Source of the DNA: a virus
Strand: one strand, 5' to 3'
Length of the DNA stretch: 25,819 nt
Virus record (IMG/VR): IMGVR_UViG_3300034375_003795
Span: 1-25,819 of that record
In this document: positions 14,523 to 22,300 of the stretch, piece by piece
Layout of the letters: each line of letters opens with the position of its first letter
Position numbering within the stretch: the first letter of the stretch is position 1
Position numbers and translations under genes: made by a program
The notes under the pieces: model-generated
What the model was told of the DNA's origin: nothing
The model's database searches: none
Seen by the model: the letters and a program-made list of their open reading frames with translations, nothing else

Positions 14523-16340
14523 ATGGCTAGGGGTTTTGGCGAACGGCTCGCTGGTGCTGGGCAGGCCCTACAAGCCTTTGATGCGGCATATATGCAGGCT
14601 AGAGAGCGGCAAGAACGACAACGCCAACTCCGTGATGCCCAGCGCTTAAGACAAGCTCGCGAGTTAGCAGCAACTCAAAACCCAGCGTTTGGGGCGCCTG
14701 TCACTGCACCATCTATGGCAGGGTTACCTGTGGCCGGTCTCGCGCCCGTTGCCGGGACGCAGGCGCCTGCGCAGCGGCAGGCCGCCCCAACCCAACAAGC
14801 AGCGCCGCAGCAAGCTGGCCTTGCAATGATGCCGCAGGTTCCCAGTGCCGGTGCGCCCGACAGAGCCTTAGCTGCGATTGACTACGCAGACACCATGATC
14901 CTACCCGCTCAGGGCGCCGGTGTTATGCGTGGACGTGGCGCACAGAAATTTGGCGCTCCACGAGGACGTACCCGTAGCGACGTAGAGCAGGAACTGGCGG
15001 AAGCACGCAATCGTCTGAGCACTGCCAGCGCTCGCGCTGGTCGCATGGGGCCTGACCCTGCCACCCGCGCTAGAAATATCGAAGCCGCTCGTGCAGAGGT
15101 GACACGGCTAGAAACTGAACTTGGCCGTATGCCTGTGCAGCTAGGTGCCATTCCTCCTGCGCCTGCTCGCCCCGCAGCGTCTGCCGCTGGCGTTCGCCCC
15201 GACATGATGCGGTTTGACGGGACTGTCAAATCTGAACGAGGGTTCCTCGGGCCTATCACCAACAACATTTCTGGCAAGACCATGACGGAGCTTTCCGTAG
15301 GCTCTCCCGGCTCTCCCGAGGGCTACTATCCGTTGCTGGTGCCCACGCTCACGCAAGATGAAATTCGCACCCTGCAGAACTTGAATATTGGGACGGACCC
15401 GATTCCGCCGTCTATTCTGCGCAAGGCGAAAGCGCACGCTGACCAGCGCATTGCTCAAGGGCTAAGCCCGTTTTACCAAGACGGGGAGACAACTGCTGCT
15501 CCTGCTACGACGGCTCCGCCCAAACAGCAAAAGGCACAGGAAGAACTTGTGCAAGCTGCGCAGTCCGTACCCATGGGCGAAGGCCCTGCTCCGCAGAAGC
15601 TGGCAGACACGGTGGCCGCTGCCGCCGGTGGCATTATGTACGGCAAGGGTGCTGAAGCCTTTGATCCGCAAGCCATTGACACTGCTGTACAGCAGTCACT
15701 TCAGATGCGGCAAGCATTGGTAGCGCAGTACAACGCACTCAACCAATATGGCTTTGGGTTCCGTGCAGCAGAGCTGATTCCGCAGATTCAAGCCATCGAC
15801 CTCGGCCTCTATAAAGCCCAGGGTGAAATGGGCGTCTACGAAGGCGTTGGGTCTGGCAACTGGAGTCGTGCTGTTACGGTTCTTTCCCAGTTCAAAGGCA
15901 TTCCTCACCAAGTGCTGGATCGTGGCGATGGCACCTTTGACCTCTACGTTAATGGTCGTGTGTCCGAGACTGCTCAGTCTCCTGCGCAGTTGGCAGATTA
16001 CTTCCGCTACCAGCTCGACGAAGGTTACCGCAACCAAAAATCTCAGATCGCCGGGAAGGAATACGAGCGACAGGTGGAGCTTGAGAAAGAAATCGTCAAG
16101 GCGGTCATCAAAGCACAAGGCGATCAGCAGGTGGCGCTTACAAATATCCAAGGTACGCTCGCACAAGACGCGCAAAAATACGGTCAGGTGTCCGTATCTC
16201 CCGCAGGTGATGGGCGGACTATCATTGTGCAGCGAGGGGATAACGTGTTCGGCGTAGACTTACAGGGCAATACCTATGAAGTTGGCGGCACGCAATTTAC
16301 TATGCCCACGACGACCCGAGTCCCTGGCATTGGTGGATAA
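14523..16340 (+). CDS. Internal virion-type protein with conserved GFLGP domain (605 aa)
   Basis: GGAG at 14511-14514 precedes the ATG. Residues 1-50 are helical and basic (LQAFDAAYMQARERQERQRQ). A Pro/Ala/Gln-rich linker follows, then a coiled coil (about 155-200, VEQELAEARNRLSTASARAG). Residues about 239-320 form a compact domain that I have seen in other phage virion proteins: GFLGPITNN, MTELSVGSP, LLVPTLTQDE, then IPPSILRKAKAHADQRIAQG and SPFYQDG. The C-terminal 200 residues mix helices (PQIQAIDLGLYKAQGEMG) with beta strands (DGTFDLYVNGRVS) and end in a Lys/Glu helix. The position just before the giant gene suggests a core or ejection protein. The function of the domain is not established to my knowledge. 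Confidence 0.65.
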   Translation: MARGFGERLAGAGQALQAFDAAYMQARERQERQRQLRDAQRLRQARELAATQNPAFGAPVTAPSMAGLPVAGLAPVAGTQAPAQRQAAPTQQAAPQQAGLAMMPQVPSAGAPDRALAAIDYADTMILPAQGAGVMRGRGAQKFGAPRGRTRSDVEQELAEARNRLSTASARAGRMGPDPATRARNIEAARAEVTRLETELGRMPVQLGAIPPAPARPAASAAGVRPDMMRFDGTVKSERGFLGPITNNISGKTMTELSVGSPGSPEGYYPLLVPTLTQDEIRTLQNLNIGTDPIPPSILRKAKAHADQRIAQGLSPFYQDGETTAAPATTAPPKQQKAQEELVQAAQSVPMGEGPAPQKLADTVAAAAGGIMYGKGAEAFDPQAIDTAVQQSLQMRQALVAQYNALNQYGFGFRAAELIPQIQAIDLGLYKAQGEMGVYEGVGSGNWSRAVTVLSQFKGIPHQVLDRGDGTFDLYVNGRVSETAQSPAQLADYFRYQLDEGYRNQKSQIAGKEYERQVELEKEIVKAVIKAQGDQQVALTNIQGTLAQDAQKYGQVSVSPAGDGRTIIVQRGDNVFGVDLQGNTYEVGGTQFTMPTTTRVPGIGG

Positions 16341-16343
16341 GAC

Positions 16344-19300
16344 ATGGCAAAAGCTGGCCTGACGTTTGAAAGCTCCCTTTACCAAGACATCGGTGGATCG
16401 CCTGTAGCGCCGGTAAATCCCTACACGGGGTTGAATGCTGCGGCATCCACGGGTGCTGATGCCCTTCGTCGAGGTTTGGCTGACATTGCCATAGCAGGGG
16501 AGCAGGCGCGTGGCGCCCTCCAGTCTCAGTTCACCATGCCCACCATGCGTCCGCCTGCGCGGACCGAGCCCGATACCTACTTCAACCCTGCCACTCGCCA
16601 GCTCTATATCAACGGCATCATTGTGGACGAGCAGGACGAAGCGGGTATCGTCAACGCAGCGCGAGCGGTTGGGCAGGGGCAAGCTGGCGCACCGCAAGGG
16701 GAAGGCTGGCAGGCTCTGCCGGGCAACGTGCTACCCAGCATCGTTCAGGGCATCGAAGACCCCACCATGGGGCGCCTTATCTCTCGCAACATTGGCCGTG
16801 GCGTCGATGTTATGCAGATGCTTGGCGGTCAGGCGCTGCGCTTTGCCGGTGCTGAAGAACTGGGCCGGGGCATCGTCGAACAGCAAGAAGCTGACCTTGC
16901 CAGAACTGCGCCCTACGAGCGGACCTTCACGGAAATTGAAAACGCCGATGACCTCGGCGACTGGTTCGTAGCCAACTTTGCTCAGCAAGTACCCAACATT
17001 CTTGAGTCTATCGCGGCTGCAGGGGCAGGTGCTGCGGCGGGCGCTGCTTTAGGTACGGCTGCTGGCCCTGTGGGCACGGCGGTCGGTGGTGCGCTTGGCG
17101 GCATCGGTGGATTCATCGGGAAACTTCTTGCCAAGCAAGGGGTTAAGAACGCCGTAACGAAGGCGGCTGCGAAGAAGGCCGCCGGGCAAGTGCTCGACAC
17201 CGCAGAGCGTAAGCTCCTGAACAAAGTCGGTGGTGCTGCGGCAGCTACCTTTGCCTCCAGTTACGGCATGGGCATCGGTGATATTTACGGCGAGCAGATT
17301 GAAGGCGGCGCGCCTGATCGGGTCAAGGCAGCTTTGTCTGCCATTCCCTACGCCACCCTTGAATCTGTGGGTGACCTGTTCCTCGGTTCTCGCGTTCTGG
17401 CGCCTACTGCGCGCACCCGACGCACGCTCGTTACGCCCGATGGGGAAACCACGATCACTACTGGGACGGGTCTGCTGGGTCGTGTAGGCCGTGGCGTTGC
17501 TGCCGGTGGCGCCGTTGAAGGTACCACTGAGGCGCTGCAAGAAGTTATCAACATCGCGAACAACCCGTCCGTAGACTTCGACAGCCCGGAAGCGATCAAC
17601 CGCCTGATTAACTCCTTCGCTGCTGGTGCTGCCATCGGTGGTCCCCTCGCTGGTGCTGGTGCGGTTCGCTCACCCGTTGAAGATTTGGGCCGCATGGAAC
17701 TGCTGCCTCCCCCTCCTCCTCGCGTTGATACTGAGCAGCAAGACGCTAACCTGCTGAATCCACAGCAGTCTGCGGCGCTGCCTACGCCGACCACACAAGA
17801 AGAACGCGCTGCAAGCGCGGTGGAAGCAACGGGCCTTGGTCCTCGCGAACCGGGTATGGCGCCCGGTCAACGCCTTCTCATGGGTGGTGCAGCTCCTGGC
17901 CAGTTTGGCCCGCAGGGTGTACTTGATCTTGGCCCTCAGCCCGTGGCTGATGTGGCTAGGCTGTCTCGGCGGCCAACGCCGGTGCTGCCTGAAGCACGGC
18001 GCCAAGAGTTAGGGCTTCCTTCCCCTCCGCTTCCAGAAGCGTTGATTCCGTTCCAGCCGGAGATTTCAGAACGGCAAGTTCCTCTTGATTTTGCTCCGCC
18101 TGCACCCGGCGGTGTTCGCTTCACGGAGGAACAGCAGGTAGCCAACCCGGTCCTGCAGCGTCGTCTGGCTGCAGAGCTGGCAGAGCAGCAGCGCCAAGCG
18201 CAGTTGCAAGCGCAGCGGGATGCGGACTACACGCGAGCCCTACGGCAGCGTGAAATGCAGATTGCTCAGCAGGGGCAGCCGCCTGCCGTTGGTGTTGTTC
18301 CTTCGCCCCGCGTGCAGGGCGCACCGCAGACTGCAGCAGAACAACTTCGCTTGTTCGGTCGTCGTGCCATGCCGACGCCCTCTCGGGCACAGGCTGAGGC
18401 AGCCGCACGTTTGCGTCGTGGAACTGTTCCACCGGCAGCACCGGCAGCCGCACAGCAACAACTTGGTCTACAGCGTGAAGCACAGCAACTTGGTCTGCCC
18501 TACATCGGCCAGCCGGTTACGACCGAGCAGGCTCAGGAAACGTGGAACGACCAGCGTCCGCGCAACGTGCGCAAGTGGGATAACCTGTCCGAAGAGCGCC
18601 AAGCCCAGTGGGCTGATGCCATTGCTAATGGCCGCGCCACCCCTGCCCTGCGCAAAGAGATTAGCCGCCAAGAGTCGGCGGGAAGGCTACGTCCCCGCCC
18701 TGCTGAGGAGCCTACAGATGCCGTTCAAGAGCCAAGCTCAGCGCCGGTACCTACACGCGCAGCACCCGAAGATCGCGAAGCGGTGGGAGAAGGAGTACCC
18801 GGTGAAGGGGCCGCTCCCAGAGCGGAGGAACAAGCGGAAGTAAAAAAGCCCCAAGCGGCGGCACCCGTCGCCGCAGAAGAAAGACCCGCAGAACCTGAAG
18901 CCGAGGTTGCAGCGGAGCCGGAACCTGCGCCCGAGCCTGAAGTCGTTGAAGAACCCGCACCCGAGCCGGTGGCCGAAGCTGTTGAACCACGCAGCCCGCA
19001 GGAAAGCTGGGACGAAGAGGTGGAACCCGGCGATGTGAAATACGCCGATCTGCCGCAGGCAGCCAAGGATGAGTGGGCTGACTCGGACTTCAGTGGCGCA
19101 GCCATGATCGTCATCATGGACCGTATCGACGAAGGCGACATCAAAATGACTGTCGCCGAGACCTTCAATTATTACTTGGCTGTGGCTGATGCAGCGCTGG
19201 ATGCCAACAACATTGATCGGTTTAACGAGGCGTTGCCCACGCTTGTGGAAACGGCGTACTTCACGAACGAAAGCCCCAACACCATTGAGCGCATCAACGA

Positions 19301-22300
19301 AGCTCGCGAGTATCTGGCTGACGTAGACAACTTCAACGCTGCCCAGCAGAACGCCATCGTCGATCAAATCGTTGAGCAGATGCCGCAGCGCATCGACGCT
19401 CGTTACACCCGTGGCGCCAACAAGGGCGCAGCCAAGCCGTGGTACACCTTCTTACAAGCCATGCCCGGTGCGCTACAGCGCGTAACCAACAAAGGCACGG
19501 TGTTCAGTGGGCTGACCCAAGAAGAAGCGCAGTCCCTCCTCGACCGTGGTGTCCTCTACGAAACCAACCTACCTGCGTCCACGCTCAAGGCGTTAGGCAA
19601 AGAGCAGACTGCGACTCAAGAAGCCGACGCCAATCCTCAGCGCAGCCCAGCCGTCAAGCTGGCAGCTCTCATCCGTGACACCAATGGCCGCACCACTTCG
19701 GTCAGTCCGTCCACGCAAGCCGACATCAAGCGGAACCTTGCGGACCTGTGGGATGAGGTGCAGGAAAAAGACATCGACACCACGGAGCAAGATGCGCTCC
19801 TTGGTAACCCGCTCAGTGCCTACTTCGACGAAGATGGTCAGCCCATCACCAACACGATTTCTGGGCGCTTGCGTATTGCAACGAAGAAGCTCACGCAGGA
19901 ACAACTTTCTGAGGCAGAGGCCACGCGCCGTGCCGATGCACAAGCGCAGAAAGAAGCGGACGAGCTGGGCGACATCCCCACGCTGGAGGACTACGACGAG
20001 TACGCCGACCGCGATACGGATGAACCTACGTCTTGGCTCCGTGCCATGGAAGAGGGCGACGGGCGCTTTGCCCGTGCTGAGGGCCGCACGTTTAACAAGC
20101 CCATGGCGAAGGGCCGCGTGCAGTTTATGGTTCGCGCATTCCTCAACAAGTTGGCGATCAAGCCGCGTGTCTATGTGTACCGCAACCAAGACGAACTGCG
20201 CACCCAGAACCGCAAGCTCTACGACCGGGCCGCTGCCGCTCGCCCGCAGGGTGACTTCGCCACTATCCCTGCCAAGGGGTACTCCTTCGGCAAGAACGAG
20301 ATCATCCTGTTCACTGACCGGCTGCTGACCGAAGATGATGTGAACTTCGTCCTGGCCCACGAGACCAATGGTCATATCGGTCTGCGCGCTCTGATCCCTG
20401 CCAAGCAATTCGACCGGCTCATGGAGTCTATCTACGACGCCGACGACTCCATCCGCGACGCGGTGGATGCCAGCATGGAAGTGCGTGGCATGGGCAAGGC
20501 TGAGGCAGTGGAGGAATATCTGGCTGATTTCGCAGCGGACCTCGACGTTAGCCTGATTAACCGCATCTGGAACGCCATCAAGGGTGCCCTCAACAAGCTG
20601 GGTGTGAAGTTCGGCGATGAGGTGTCCCGCTACTGGGTGAACCAAGCCCGGCGCTATGTGCGCAACGGGGAGGTGAGCCACCCCTTCACCATCGGTGGCG
20701 ATATGGGCATGGCCTTCGCCATTGAGACCGGGCAAGACCCGGAGAACGTGGGCCGCTTCTCGCAACCGCATACGCTGCGCAGTGCCAACCTTGCTGCTGG
20801 CCTCATGGTGGACAACGTAGGCGGGAACCTCACCAGCATCGAAGAGGCCGCCCGTACAATCCGTGACTCCGTTGGTGATGCACGCGACGCTGCCGACAAG
20901 TTCCTGGCAAGTGCTTTCAGCTTGCTCAACTACCGTGTTCGGGAGAACCCCGGCTTCTCTGCACTAGAGCGTGTGTTGAACGAGGGTCGTGGCATTGCCA
21001 TGAAGGTCAAGAACTCGCTCAACGAGACCATGCGTCCCCTGCTCGCTCGGGCTGTGAAGGTGCCCTTCTCTGACATTGAGGTCGGTGGCATCACCGAAGC
21101 CCAGCGCGAGACTGTCCACAAGATGCTTTACGATGCGCAGCGCCGCGCATCCAGCCGCATTACGCGATTGAGCCAGCTTGGCAAGACGCCGCTCTACACC
21201 TTGGACGAGGCCACCGGGTCACTGATCCCGAATCAACCTGAGATCGACCGGCTTGTGGCTCAAGGCCGCATTACTCTTGAGGAAGCGCGCAACGGCTACT
21301 CTTATGAGGCCAAGTTTGAGCAAGATGGTAGGACGGTCACTGAAACAGTACAGGTGCCCGGAATCCCTGGCCTGACCGAAGACAGCATCGAGTGGAAAGC
21401 CTACGTCGCTGCCCGTGACGCTATGCAGGCGGTTGAGTTGGAAATGCTCAAGGCCCGCTATGTGGCGAACATCCAAGAGCGTGATCTGGTCTTCCGTGAA
21501 ATAGGCAACATGACCAACACGCGGGAGCTGGCCTCGGGGGAGAAGCAGTTCTTCGACCGCATGTACCGCACCTACCGAGACCTGTGGCTGGCTGACCAAA
21601 CCACCGATGAGAACGGCGACCCGGCACTCAACCCGGAGTCCATTGAGAAGGCCAACGAGTTTATCGAAGCCCTGAACGCCGCCATCATTGGCCGTGGTAC
21701 GGACCGCAACGAAGCACTCAGAGCCTATTTCGACGGCGCTGCCTTCGACGATGTGGTGGCTTCCATCGAAGCCTTTAAGGATCGCTTCGCCCTGAGCGAC
21801 GACACGCGTTTCGTTGTGCAGAACCAGATGAAGAAGCTGGTGGTGGATGAAATCTCCAACAGCGACGCGGACCTGTACACCAAGCGGTCACTCGCCAGCG
21901 GCTACACGCCTTTGATTCGTGAAGGTGCGTTCCAAGTTCGAGTCATGGCAAAGGACAAGAACGGTAATGATGTTCTCCTGAAAGACTCCTACAAAGAACA
22001 ACTGGTCTACTCGCAGTTTGAGCGGGAAAGCGAAGCCAAGCGGTTTGCGGAACTTACCAACGAAGCTTTCACGGATGACAATGGCAACACGCGCACGTTC
22101 AAGGTGGAAGCCTACGACTCCAAGACTCGGGAGTATGTGCAGACTGAGGTGACGCTCCAAGCTGTGCCGGAGGCTGCGCTGGATTCCATTTCCGTGCCGC
22201 CTGAGCTGAACCTCAACGACTTTGTGCGTGGCTTGCGGCGCTTCGATATTAACCTCGCTCCCAAGAAGCTGGAGCAGGTGGTGGTCGCCATGACGCGCCA

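Noticed and set aside
18220-18717. Upstream extension of the nested gene to a 207-aa protein
   Set aside because: The extension looks like a shadow frame (many Arg, Leu and Cys, no family resemblance). The ribosome binding site and the family match both point to the ATG at 18718.
19593-20771. 392-codon minus-strand frame in the giant gene (and a 406-codon one at 22323-23543)
   Set aside because: Both are opposite a clearly coding frame with strong third-position bias; the translated sequences look like shadows, and neither has a suitable start site.
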